Below the pieces are notes generated by a model. It did not search any database and had not been told where the DNA came from. It worked only from the letters and a program-made list of their open reading frames with translations. A DNA stretch of 40,972 bases from JBKJTP01 sp046590195 (GTDB lineage Bacteria; Bacteroidota; Ignavibacteria; Palsa-1295): assembly GCA_046590195.1 (NCBI GenBank), contig JBKJTP010000102.1:1-40972 (forward strand), given 5' to 3'. A program made the position numbers and the translations under genes. This document shows, piece by piece, positions 1-7,640 of the stretch (positions are counted from its first letter, which is position 1; every line of letters begins with the position of its first letter).

Positions 1-270
1 TGCGCCATTCACGGGATCTCGAATGTAAATAATGCGCCATTACGAACTTGGACCTCTCGGCACTTCACAAGGTATAGACCACATCTTTGTTCCAGCAAGC
101 TAATTCTATGAGATTAAGAATCTAGTGCTTAGGCCACCCGTCAGGATTCGAACATAAAGTTTGCATTGGTTGCGGGACCTGACTTTGGCAAGGGTGAAAT
201 GCTGAGTGTTTGAACCGTGGCGCACGCTTGGAGGATTGTGGTGTTGGAAGTCAGAGCAGAATTAATGATC
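1..270. other. Left edge, no intact gene seen
   Basis: I see no convincing coding region left of the IS end. The motif TGCGCCATT occurs twice (1-9 and 33-41). On the minus strand, about 133-153 resembles the 3' end of a tRNA (TTCGAATCC followed by TGACGGGTGG), but the bases 5' of the loop do not pair with those after it and no 5' half is visible, so it is not called as a tRNA. Confidence 0.4.
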
Positions 271-1200
271 TGGTCCTGACTTAGTGGACAGTGGGAGTGC
301 TCGCGATTGTCAGGTGATGGTTGTTGCTTGATGTTCAAACTGTTCGGGTGATCGATAGTTCAGACTGGAGTGCAGCCTGGTTCTGTTGTAGAAGATCTCG
401 ATGTAGTCGAAGACCGATCGTTCTGCTTCCTGCCGCGTCTGATAGTGCTTCGGTGTTTCAGCTTTCAGCGATCGAAAGAACGACTCCATGGGTGCGTTGT
501 CCCAACAGTTGCCCTTGCGGCTCATGCTCTGCTGCAGGCCGTGTGTTGTCAGGATCGAGCGATACTGCTTCGAGGAGTACTGACAGCCTCGATCCGAGTG
601 ACAGATCAGTCCAGGTTGCGGCTGCCTGCGAGCAATCGCTTGACGGAGTGCCATGATCGGACCGGTCGCTTCAAGGTCATGCTGCATGCTCAGTCCGATG
701 ATCTTGCGTGAGTAGAGATCCATCACGGTCGCGACGTAGAGAAAGCCTTCACCGGTCGGGACATAAGTCATGTCGCAGACCCAGACACGATCGGCCTGAT
801 GCACAGTGAACCGTCGATCCAGCACGTTCGGTGTTGCTTTGGCATGATCGGATGTCGTTGTCCTGACAAACGCTTTGTGAGGCTCTACAGTAATGCCGTG
901 ATCCTACATGAGCTGACGCACACGATGTCTCGAACACGGATGTCCCTGTTGCTGCAATGCCGCGGTCATCCGGCGGCTGCCATAGACCCTGCGGCTGTGT
1001 ACATGCACGCTCTTCATCGGTTCGACCAGCGACCAGTTCGCCTGCTGGCGCTTGGCGACCACCTGCTTGAGATACCGGTAATACCCGCTCGGGCTGACGC
1101 GCAGCACCTGGCAGAGCACACGTACCGGATACATCCCAGCATAGAACTCGATCAGGCTAAACTTCACTGGTGGTCCCTCGAAAAGATAGCCGTCCCATCA
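271..1200 (-). mobile_element. Truncated IS3-family insertion sequence
   Basis: The region carries an IS3-type orfB read on the minus strand. At 271-297 there is a sequence starting TGGTCCTGACTTAGTGGACA, which looks like the terminal inverted repeat of IS3-group elements beyond the 3' end of the transposase. Past the start of orfB (from about 1200 rightwards) the expected orfA and second terminal repeat are missing; instead the sequence passes straight into a fragment of a P-type ATPase gene. The element is therefore truncated at its 5' side and, with a stop codon in orfB as well, is very likely unable to move by itself. The exact right boundary is uncertain. Confidence 0.75.
310..1167 (-). 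pseudogene. IS3-family transposase OrfB, interrupted by amber stop
   Basis: This is the DDE (rve-fold) catalytic subunit of an IS3-family transposase, in one frame of 286 codons. The N-terminal part (1167-907) has the HTH_21-like stretch ending SPSGYYRYL and YGSRRMTAAL. The C-terminal part has the catalytic Asp in VWVCDMTYV, the second Asp in CHSDRGCQY and the Glu in NAPMESFFRSLKAE, plus the usual ending YNRTRLHSSLNYRSPEQF. A TAG codon at 906-904, in the same frame and probably a C-to-T change of CAG (Gln), splits it into two open pieces. Translation past the stop continues without loss as DHGITVEPHKAFVRTTTSDH, so this is a point nonsense mutation, not a frameshift. The GTG at 1167 is the first possible start; orfA, normally joined by frameshifting, is absent. 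Confidence 0.85.
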
Positions 1201-1221
1201 TGAGCAATGCCAGGCAGACTC

Positions 1222-1490
1222 CTATAGAATCTGCTGACCTCGTATTGATCAATAGCAGATCGTCTGATGTGGTTAATGCGATCCTGCTCTCACGTATCAC
1301 GTATCGAAAGATGATCCAAAACTTGCTTTGGGCAACAGACTATAACGGGATAGCACTACCCCTAGCGGCAGGTGTCGCCATCCCTCTCGGCATTGGAGTC
1401 TCTCCTGCCATAGGTGCTGAATTCATGAGCGCATCGACGGTCATTGTCGCTCTAAATGCCCTTTCGCTTAAACGAACCACGTTGATTTGA
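1222..1490 (+). pseudogene. 3' fragment of CopB-type copper ATPase gene
   Basis: Reading frame 1222-1490 encodes IESADLVLINSR through LSLKRTTLI and matches the last roughly 88 residues of the intact ATPase at 7931-10120, ending at the equivalent stop codon. By eye the DNA is about 85-90 % identical, with a run of more than 40 identical bases near 1423-1469. It lacks the ATP-binding, phosphorylation and ion-pathway segments, so it cannot be a pump. Differences from the intact copy include Gly to Arg and Met to Ile before TYRKM, and Ala to Glu before FMSAST. It abuts the truncated IS element, suggesting that both are relics of one rearrangement. An open frame continues upstream to 1170, but that part has no match to the ATPase. 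Confidence 0.85.
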
Positions 1491-1608
1491 CCCAGAATTT
1501 CTTTGCTTGACGCTTTTATTGATAGGAGCCGGATCTCTGTGTGGGAGGCCGTAACGCGGATCTCCTGTTTAGTTGTCACTTGGAACGGTAGTTAGGCATA
1601 GCATGTCC

Positions 1609-1672
1609 TCGCCAGGTGTTATCCGTATCACTTTGTTCTTCGTCTTGTTCACATACCAGATGGCCGGGTCCA
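1609..1672 (-). pseudogene. Short remnant of a beta-propeller T9SS protein gene
   Basis: On the minus strand this stretch encodes AIWYVNKTKNKVIRITPGE. The same string, with V for I, occurs in the intact propeller protein at 5164-6504 just before its sorting domain. The DNA similarity covers about 60 bases (compare about 5424-5485). It sits in a 64-codon open frame (1763-1569) whose other residues do not match the intact gene; the segment GIKVWRNSGVSTVCEGVPGGN looks like part of another NHL/propeller repeat. I treat it as a gene relic. The rest of 1491-1777 holds nothing I recognise. Confidence 0.6.
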
Positions 1673-1777
1673 AGTTTCCGCCTGGCACGCCTTCGCACAC
1701 GGTCGATACACCGGAATTTCGCCAGACCTTAATACCAGCGAAAACCTGGGCATTCCTTGACATTCATTCCACCCTCG

Positions 1778-2182
1778 TTATGGTGTAACAGTTAGTGTTA
1801 GCGTCATCCCAAGATCGGGATGAGTGAGCACAGGGCATAAAACGTCATACGTGCCTGGAGCTAAACTGACAACCAGGTCAGCGGATTCTCCTTCTTTTAG
1901 ATGACGCTCAAGTTCCTTCTCGACACCGTTGCCCTTAATCTTGAAACTATGCATTTTACCACTATTCGAGATTCGGAATGTCGTATTTCCTGCTGGTATT
2001 GTTGTCGGCATGTGAATCTTCATCTCGTAGAGCGCTACCTCGACGATTTGACCGTCCGCAGTCTTTATGATACGTTGACCGCTTTGTGCGTTTTGAGAGG
2101 TCTTGCATGAGGTCAATGTAAGCGATGTGATTACGAGGATTGCCGAAACAGCAATGGTGGAAAAGCGGATGCGGATGTTCAT
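1778..2182 (-). CDS. Cupredoxin-domain lipoprotein
   Basis: A 134-residue exported protein. Residues 1-25 form a signal peptide ending in a lipobox (LTSC, Cys26), so it should be anchored in a membrane facing the periplasm or the cell exterior. The C-terminal half is a plastocyanin-like beta-sandwich with a complete type 1 copper ligand set: His78 (GKMHSF), Cys116, His121 and Met126 in CPVLTHPDLGM. Known cupredoxins of this kind shuttle electrons or hold copper. It lies alone on the minus strand between gene relics and the GH30 gene. The C-x4-H-x4-M spacing is within the family range. A role in copper trafficking or electron transfer is inferred from the fold and the copper-rich neighbourhood; no partner is identifiable. 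Confidence 0.8.
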   Translation of the reverse strand: MNIRIRFSTIAVSAILVITSLTLTSCKTSQNAQSGQRIIKTADGQIVEVALYEMKIHMPTTIPAGNTTFRISNSGKMHSFKIKGNGVEKELERHLKEGESADLVVSLAPGTYDVLCPVLTHPDLGMTLTLTVTP

Positions 2183-2264
2183 AGATTTATTGTTTGAACA
2201 TTCATCAGCAAATATTGCGCCTCACTAGACCGTGTGTACTTATTCCGCTACAGGTCAACCTTCT

Positions 2265-2287
2265 CCAGCAGTATCGCATACTGCTGG
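2265..2287. repeat. Perfect 10-bp inverted repeat, 3-nt loop
   Basis: CCAGCAGTAT, loop CGC, ATACTGCTGG lies between the cupredoxin gene start and the GH30 gene end. On the plus strand a moderately T-rich GTTTCTTAACTT follows; on the minus strand the 3' flank is not T-rich. It could be a terminator-like hairpin or a protein site. Which strand it serves is unclear. Confidence 0.5.
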
Positions 2288-2398
2288 GTTTCTTAACTTA
2301 AAATGGATGGATCCCAACGATTTGATGAAGGGAGGAGTCATTCGTCTTCACAACTTGACGGCTGGTAGCCCGATTGCGCTATGTTTCACTGGATCCTG

Positions 2399-4798
2399 CT
2401 ATCTAACAATAGTTACAGGCACGCTGATGGTTTTGGTGTCAGATCGAATAGTGAGTCTGTAGATACCAGAAGGAATTGCGAGCATGCTCACGTTCAACAA
2501 GTGACTGCCAATTGAATATGAACCCTCGACGATCGTCTTCACATTCCGGCCCAGCGCATCCGTCAAGATTAATCTCACATACTTGTTTGCGAACAGTCCC
2601 AGTTGAACGTTCATCGACTCGTTAACAGGATTTGGGAATACGTGAAGCGTTGGCTCATTCGAGAGGCTAGCAGGAGTAGCGTCAACTCCTGCTGTTGGTC
2701 CTTCGAGTCCGGATGCTAGAGTTGTAATGCTCTCGGCAGGCAGCGTGAGACGGATCATGCTCTTTCCGTTTGCCGCGAAGGAGGGCAGAGGTGACCATAG
2801 GCGACCGGCTGTTGACTGCTCACCTACAACGGAGCCAGCTAGTGAAGTACCATCGATTGCGATCTCAGTTATGCGCTCGCTGGTTGCATTATTGATTATT
2901 ACGAAGACTAGCCTTCCTTGTGTAGTGTCTCGAAAGGTTGTAATCTGGACAAGCGAGTCGCTGCTACTGGATTCGATACGGACTGCACCACGCGGGATCC
3001 AACGTGCATAATGCCCAATAGCGTAACCCATGCCACTGATATAGACTCGATCCGTATCGACCAAGGCGATGCTGCTTGATTCGGTGAAGAAATCGATACC
3101 TCGGCCTGCGAAATGCTCTTCATGCGAGCGGCGATCCATCATCGCATTCATTCCATAGTATGCAGAAGCATCTGCATATTTGAACTCATCATGAATATGG
3201 ATAGCCCGAGCGCGAACATTCTCAAAGGCTTCGAACGAGTAATCGTTATTGCCTGGACCTTCCGATACTTCCACCATCCATATAGGGATGCCATACTGCT
3301 TACCAAGATTGCGGAGCTTTTGTCTGTTGGCGAGCTCAGATTGTATTGGGAGTCCACGACCAGATTCCTGCAAGATCCTTCGCACACTGGAGTATGGCGA
3401 TTCATATGGATACGGGTGATATGAGATCGCACCTACATACTGGCGGGCTTCTACGTCCTCAAGGATAGACTTCGCGACATCATAGGATCGTACAACGGTT
3501 TCTTCCCCTGGCACAATCAGTTTGCCTGTACCAAATCCGGCATCCTTAAGTCTCCTTCCAATCCGCTTGACAAGGTCAACGAGTAATTGATTTGTCCCTC
3601 CTACGATCTCCCTGTTGCCGCTAGTAGGCTCGTTCCATGGAGCCACCCAGCGCGGCGTGATGCCATAGACATCTCTCCAGCGAAGCATACCGGCAGTAAC
3701 GAACTCTGCACATTCATCCAGGTAGCGCTCATAGTCTTGTGTGCGGAACGGATCGAGAAAAGCAAGTGAACCCTTTGTAGAAAGCTTATTGGCGAGCGAG
3801 AAATTGTCGAATCCGTATGGCGTTGCAAGATCAACTACTTTCTCCTTCATCGCATCCTGTGCAATCCAGCTAAAGCCATCCTGATTGTAGACGAATGGGT
3901 CATCGTTATCATTGCGACGCTCATTCCACAGATCGACAGCGTTCGAGGGTGTCTCCATAATGCCGGGCTCTAGCTGTCCCATAGTGAGCTTGACCTGATT
4001 GTATAATTTTTCGATAGCGTCGGCTCGTTGTACCGCCGATAAGTAATCGTTGGTACCGTACGCTAGCGACAATGTAGTTGCGCCAAAGCCTTCCATCTGT
4101 TGATGGGTCACATCAGTGTTCACGCGGATCGATACAGGAATTGCAGGACTGGGAATGTCCTCCAAATCTCCAGCACCCCATGATTCGAAAACCGGGGCTG
4201 GATAGACCGGTGAAAAACCGATTGTGAAACGGAATGCCATGCCAGGCTGACCTACACCTACGATTGCATCGGGCGATGTATCGGTAGCGGTCAACGTAGC
4301 GATTCCATTGTGATAACCAGTTATGGTCATACCTTGGATCTCAATCCGCAAAGTATCGCCAGGCAAAGGCATAGCACCCTGCATGGAGGCTAAGATACGA
4401 GTTTGGGCAGTTGGAACACCGTCGTACTTGATCTCCCATTGACCACCTCGATCATTCCAATGAAAACCGTATCGAGCCTTATCACTTGCCCTTCTTCTCA
4501 CGAAGACCTGGGTCAGTATACTATCGGCTTTGTTAGTAGAGATGATGGCTTCACTAAACTGATCCGAGGCAAATACTACATGGTGCCATTCAACAAGCCC
4601 GAACAAGGTCGGGCTAGAGGTAAGACCCAAATCGCTATTATTGATGGTGCCAACTCCTGAGCCACCGAAGAGTACGGTCCAATTGGATCCTAGTGTCGGA
4701 CGTTCGAAGTCGTCAGAAACGTAAGTCTGAGCGCCAAGTCTAGGGGCAAGAATGAGAAGCAGAAGGGCAAGTACAGAGACGGTGCAAGGGTGGTTCAT
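2399..4798 (-). CDS. T9SS-secreted GH30-like glycoside hydrolase
   Basis: A 799-residue secreted enzyme. Residues 1-23 are a signal peptide; 28-205 look like a LamG/jelly-roll domain (DDFERPTLGSNW start); 220-600 form a TIM barrel of the GH30/clan GH-A type. The barrel opens with QQMEGFGATTLS, as GH30 enzymes do, has the acid/base Glu390 in WNEPTSGN and a nucleophile candidate Glu510 in IWMVEVSEG. Residues 605-695 are a small beta domain often paired with GH30 barrels. The last 80 residues, from VFPNPVNESMN to the end, are a type A T9SS sorting domain, so it should cross the outer membrane and stay on the surface or be released. Retaining beta-glycosidase activity is expected from the family; the substrate (glucan, xylan or galactan) cannot be told. 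No operon partner is visible. Confidence 0.8.
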   Translation of the reverse strand: MNHPCTVSVLALLLLILAPRLGAQTYVSDDFERPTLGSNWTVLFGGSGVGTINNSDLGLTSSPTLFGLVEWHHVVFASDQFSEAIISTNKADSILTQVFVRRRASDKARYGFHWNDRGGQWEIKYDGVPTAQTRILASMQGAMPLPGDTLRIEIQGMTITGYHNGIATLTATDTSPDAIVGVGQPGMAFRFTIGFSPVYPAPVFESWGAGDLEDIPSPAIPVSIRVNTDVTHQQMEGFGATTLSLAYGTNDYLSAVQRADAIEKLYNQVKLTMGQLEPGIMETPSNAVDLWNERRNDNDDPFVYNQDGFSWIAQDAMKEKVVDLATPYGFDNFSLANKLSTKGSLAFLDPFRTQDYERYLDECAEFVTAGMLRWRDVYGITPRWVAPWNEPTSGNREIVGGTNQLLVDLVKRIGRRLKDAGFGTGKLIVPGEETVVRSYDVAKSILEDVEARQYVGAISYHPYPYESPYSSVRRILQESGRGLPIQSELANRQKLRNLGKQYGIPIWMVEVSEGPGNNDYSFEAFENVRARAIHIHDEFKYADASAYYGMNAMMDRRSHEEHFAGRGIDFFTESSSIALVDTDRVYISGMGYAIGHYARWIPRGAVRIESSSSDSLVQITTFRDTTQGRLVFVIINNATSERITEIAIDGTSLAGSVVGEQSTAGRLWSPLPSFAANGKSMIRLTLPAESITTLASGLEGPTAGVDATPASLSNEPTLHVFPNPVNESMNVQLGLFANKYVRLILTDALGRNVKTIVEGSYSIGSHLLNVSMLAIPSGIYRLTIRSDTKTISVPVTIVR

Positions 4799-4895
4799 GT
4801 TAGTTACTCATATGGTGTTCTACTTAACCAACCGACAGAGGCAAAGTTACACTTGCTCGTACCGATAAAGGAAAGCTAATGCTAAGTGCGGTACA

Positions 4896-4960
4896 GCCTT
4901 CTTGGCTAGCCTTCTTTGCTGGCTTTCTTGGCTGGCTTTCTTGGCTGGCCTTCGTTGTCT
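4896..4960. repeat. Five tandem 13-bp repeats
   Basis: Units of the form GCYTTCTTGGCTG start at 4896, 4909, 4922, 4935 and 4948; units 3 and 4 are identical and unit 5 is degenerate. The unit length is not a multiple of three, and no frame through it is bounded by a credible gene. It lies in the 365-base gap 4799-5163 between the GH30 gene and the terminator of the propeller gene; nothing else is seen there. Confidence 0.75.
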
Positions 4961-5115
4961 TTCCCTCGGCCTATCACAACTCACGCTCTCTCAACCAAGG
5001 GGAGGATTGACCTAACTACGCTCCGATTGAATCTAAGGATCATCCCAAATAACATCGCTCTTCATCGTAGTTGTACCACGTACGTAACTCAAGCATAAGG
5101 AGCCATGCACCGCCC

Positions 5116-5146
5116 AAAAAAAAGGCCTGCTAATAGCAGGCCTTAA
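5116..5146 (-). terminator. Rho-independent terminator of the propeller gene
   Basis: On the minus strand AAGGCCTGCT, a 3-nt loop, AGCAGGCCTT and then a run of eight T form a strong intrinsic terminator. The stem (5122-5131 with 5135-5144) starts about 20 bases after the stop codon of the gene ending at 5164. Confidence 0.92.
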
Positions 5147-5163
5147 AGCTTAGAGAAGGTACG

Positions 5164-6504
5164 TTACCGGCTAACCACAAACCGGTGAAAGCTTGCCTCG
5201 TCTTCCGATACTAAGTAGTATATCCCATTTGTTAAGTCGCTAACATCAACCGTTGTTGGCATCGTCGTAAGATCAACATGCTTCATTGTTCGTCCGAGCG
5301 CGTCCACAACGCGAACGGTACCGACAAGGCTAGATTGGTCAATGGTAAGAGTTGCATTGGCCGGATTTGGATAAAGACTGGCACTCGTCAGATCACTGCT
5401 TAATTCTACTGACAGCGGCTCGCCCGGTGTTATGCGTACCACTTTATTTTTCGTCTTGTTCACATACCAGATGGCTGAGTCAGGTCCAACTTTCACTCCC
5501 ATAATTCCTGCCTCGCCCGTATTTACAGATCCAAGATACTCTGGAGGATTAACTGTCACATCATAGATCCGAATCACTCCAGTACTGTTTGCGCTCACAA
5601 TCAAACGACCTTGGAAGTAATCGATTCCGCACAACTTGGTGAGCCCGGAATCTAATGTCTCCACCTTAACTCCCTCTACGAGTGAGTACTCCACCAGCAA
5701 CTCATTCTGAGTAAACAATTCGTCTGTGACCTCACCAGATCGCGTCTGAACGCGTAGAATGCGATTATTGCCATTATCTACCGCGTAGAGCCAGCCCGTT
5801 GACTCATCTAGCACCAGATGACTGGGCAGAGAAGCGACACGCTTCACAGGGACTGCAAATTCCCTTACAATACCATTTGAATGGTCATCCTCACCGTAGC
5901 CATGAGGGTCCTGAAAATCGTACCGATAAATTGCTTTGTTGAACCCGTCAAATACCCAATAGACATTTCCTGTGTCGGCTGCGATACCCATTGTGAACGG
6001 GCTCTCGTGCAGCATGTCTAAATGACTACCGAGTGGCTCATTTTCGATCCAATTATTCTGATTGATCCTAGCGAAGAGGGCAGTATCGGAATCCCAAAGC
6101 GCGGGTCCCATAAAAGTGCTTGTAGTGTTACCTGCGGTATTCCTGATGTCAGCGCTTGTACCGAAATTACCGTTTGCGGCCATTGCAATGCCGCTTGCAT
6201 TCATCATGAAGTGACCGGCATGAGAGTCATGACGATACTCGGTCCATTGAGTGCTTGTTCCAGCATTATAGACTATCACCACAGTCCCGCCGTTAGCGTC
6301 TCCTTTGTTTAAGATCCAAAGTTCTTTTTCTCTTCCAGGCACCCTACAAAAATCGAGGTCCTGAGGTGAAGATACCTTTGCCTTACTGTCTGCGACAACT
6401 GTCGCAATGGGAGTGGTGTTAATGTATCTATCGATTGGATTCTGTTGAGCTTGTACAATTGAACAACAACAACAGAAAGCGATGGCTACTAGTGATGATC
6501 TCAT
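5164..6504 (-). CDS. T9SS-secreted beta-propeller (NHL-like) protein
   Basis: From the ATG at 6504 the product is 446 residues; the reading frame can extend to a TTG at 6525, but the ATG gives a clean signal peptide (MRSSLVAIAFCCCCSIVQAQ). The body has repeated WLYAVDNGNNRILRV-like and IWYVNKTKNKVVRITPGE-like segments typical of NHL/SMP-30-type six-bladed propellers. The end, from SLYPNPANATLTID to HRFVVSR, is a T9SS sorting domain with the DALGR and GIYYL signatures. The CCCC run in the signal peptide is unusual; a Cys there could make it look like a lipoprotein, but no good lipobox is present. No catalytic residues can be named; such propellers bind ligands or act as lactonase-like enzymes. 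A terminator follows. Part of this gene is repeated as a relic near 1.6 kb. Confidence 0.75.
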   Translation of the reverse strand: MRSSLVAIAFCCCCSIVQAQQNPIDRYINTTPIATVVADSKAKVSSPQDLDFCRVPGREKELWILNKGDANGGTVVIVYNAGTSTQWTEYRHDSHAGHFMMNASGIAMAANGNFGTSADIRNTAGNTTSTFMGPALWDSDTALFARINQNNWIENEPLGSHLDMLHESPFTMGIAADTGNVYWVFDGFNKAIYRYDFQDPHGYGEDDHSNGIVREFAVPVKRVASLPSHLVLDESTGWLYAVDNGNNRILRVQTRSGEVTDELFTQNELLVEYSLVEGVKVETLDSGLTKLCGIDYFQGRLIVSANSTGVIRIYDVTVNPPEYLGSVNTGEAGIMGVKVGPDSAIWYVNKTKNKVVRITPGEPLSVELSSDLTSASLYPNPANATLTIDQSSLVGTVRVVDALGRTMKHVDLTTMPTTVDVSDLTNGIYYLVSEDEASFHRFVVSR

Positions 6505-6553
6505 AGTTTGTGCATTGACTTTCAAGTCTGCGAATATAAGGATAAACCCAGGA

Positions 6554-6597
6554 TCTAGACTTAAATTCGACGGATTCTAGACTTAAATTCGGCGGAT
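6554..6597. repeat. Two tandem 22-bp repeats
   Basis: TCTAGACTTAAATTCGACGG plus AT (6554-6575) is followed at once by a second copy (6576-6597) with a single A-to-G change. It lies about 50 bases upstream of the propeller gene start, in the divergent intergenic region, so it could be a duplicated operator or a simple tandem duplication. Confidence 0.8.
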
Positions 6598-6685
6598 TCA
6601 GGCCTCCAGATCCATAAAGCACACCTAACCTCCATAACTGGTACTCAAAGTGTCCTGACCAATCAGCCTTGCGTATTCGAGCCAC

Positions 6686-6871
6686 ATGTTGCAACGTCGA
6701 ACCGGGAAGAAAATAGCGAAAGCGCTTAGTATTGCTCTTCTACTCCTCCTTGGAGGAGTTCTCATCAGAGCTGAGTATGACTGGTTTGGATATTTGACGG
6801 TTGGAATTGCTGTCGTTTTCCTGTTTGAGTGGAGGCGCAGTGAAGGATCATCCGGTGAGCAGAGGTGGTGA
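6686..6871 (+). CDS. Small two-helix membrane protein, unknown
   Basis: A 61-residue ORF with a basic N-terminus (MLQRRTGKKIAKA), a hydrophobic helix at about 12-28 (LSIALLLLLGGVLI), the loop RAEYDWFG and a second helix at about 35-49 (YLTVGIAVVFLFEW), then a charged tail. This is a sensible small inner-membrane protein, but I recognise no family and see no good ribosome binding site. It is divergent from the propeller gene and lies 215 bases before the sigma factor gene. The stretch 6872-7030 shows nothing further. It could be a spurious ORF. Confidence 0.4.
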   Translation: MLQRRTGKKIAKALSIALLLLLGGVLIRAEYDWFGYLTVGIAVVFLFEWRRSEGSSGEQRW

Positions 6872-7030
6872 TCAACAGGACACTTTAAGCCGGATTTTCG
6901 CAGCCCATCTACTAATGCTGGAGGCTGTCTTTCTCTTGGATGCTTGTTATGGGAGACCAGCGTCCGAAATACCTTTTGGTTACACTAGGATCCAACAAGT
7001 TTTAGTCGGGTCTGACCAAGTCAACTTCAA

Positions 7031-7068
7031 TGGTTACTGTAACCACTAAGACATTAGCGGCGTCATAG
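7031..7068 (+). promoter_or_regulatory. Putative ECF promoter of the sigma-copZ-copB unit
   Basis: TGTAACC (7038-7044), 14 nt, GGCGTCATAG (7059-7068). The AACC and CGTC elements, 16 nt apart, have the look of ECF -35 and -10 boxes. The same two blocks at the same spacing occur before copA (11816-11846). Here the -35 block is also half of the perfect inverted repeat TGGTTAC-T-GTAACCA (7031-7045), which could be an extra operator; the copA copy lacks it. The sigma gene starts 18 nt downstream. Autoregulation is inferred. Confidence 0.7.
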
Positions 7069-7086
7069 TGCAGATCAAGAGATCAA

Positions 7087-7620
7087 ATGACCAACGAAGA
7101 AGTACAAAAGCAGATATTAGCACACCGATCTAAGCTTGTGGCCTATGTCGCGGGTAAGGTTCAGAACGTGGATATTGCAGAAGACATCGTGCAAGAAGGG
7201 TTACTCAAAGCTTTGCGGTCAGCGCCTGATCTCAAAGAAGATGAGAAATTGCTCCCGTGGTTTTACCGCATACTCCAAAATGCTATCATTGACGAGTATC
7301 GAAAGGAGGGTAGGTTAGCAAAGCGGCAGGAGGCTTATGCCATTGAACACACATCGATAATGACGGATGAGGATAAATCAACCGTTTGTGAGTGCTTCAA
7401 GGACCTGATGCCTTCGCTTAAACCCGAGTATGCAGAGGTGCTTGATGCTTTGGACCTCAATGAGGAGGATCCAGATGCGGTTGCAAATCGCCTTGGTGTC
7501 ACTCGGGGAAATCTCAAAGTGCGAGCGCACCGGGCTCGTCAACAGTTGAGATCGAAGCTTGAGGAGACCTGCCAAATGTGTGCACGACACGGGTGTCTGA
7601 ACTGTACTTGCATTCGGTAG
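7087..7620 (+). CDS. ECF-type RNA polymerase sigma factor with Cys-rich tail
   Basis: A 177-residue sigma-70 family protein with only regions 2 and 4. Region 2 covers about 10-75 (VDIAEDIVQEGLLKAL, LPWFYRILQNAIIDEYR) and region 4 about 105-158 (LKPEYAEVLDALDL, ANRLGVTRGNLKVRAHRARQQL). No anti-sigma gene is adjacent. Instead the protein carries Cys101 and Cys103 in the linker and a C-terminal tail CQMCARHGCLNCTC (Cys162, 165, 170, 173, 175, His168). This resembles ECF factors in which a Cys-rich C-terminal domain senses metal directly, such as CorE of Myxococcus (ECF44). With copper genes directly downstream and a shared promoter motif, a copper-sensing activator is the likely role; the sensed metal is inferred, not shown. 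Confidence 0.85.
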   Translation: MTNEEVQKQILAHRSKLVAYVAGKVQNVDIAEDIVQEGLLKALRSAPDLKEDEKLLPWFYRILQNAIIDEYRKEGRLAKRQEAYAIEHTSIMTDEDKSTVCECFKDLMPSLKPEYAEVLDALDLNEEDPDAVANRLGVTRGNLKVRAHRARQQLRSKLEETCQMCARHGCLNCTCIR

Positions 7621-7640
7621 CCAATGATCTCACTTAACGC

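Noticed and set aside
133..205. tRNA gene on the minus strand
   Set aside because: The T-loop-like motif lacks a pairing 5' strand, and no anticodon arm or D arm can be drawn.
1170..1490. A complete small gene of 106 codons
   Set aside because: Its 3' two thirds or more match the ATPase tail and the remainder is junction sequence, so it is a relic and not a gene.
2232..2462. Plus-strand ORF between the cupredoxin and GH30 genes
   Set aside because: It spans the inverted repeat and runs into the opposite strand of the GH30 gene; no signal peptide, motif or ribosome site.
4896..4995. Lys/Ala-rich minus-strand frame through the 13-bp repeats, like a histone H1-type tail
   Set aside because: The repeat period is not a multiple of three, a stop closes the frame a few codons upstream, and no start or protein body is attached.
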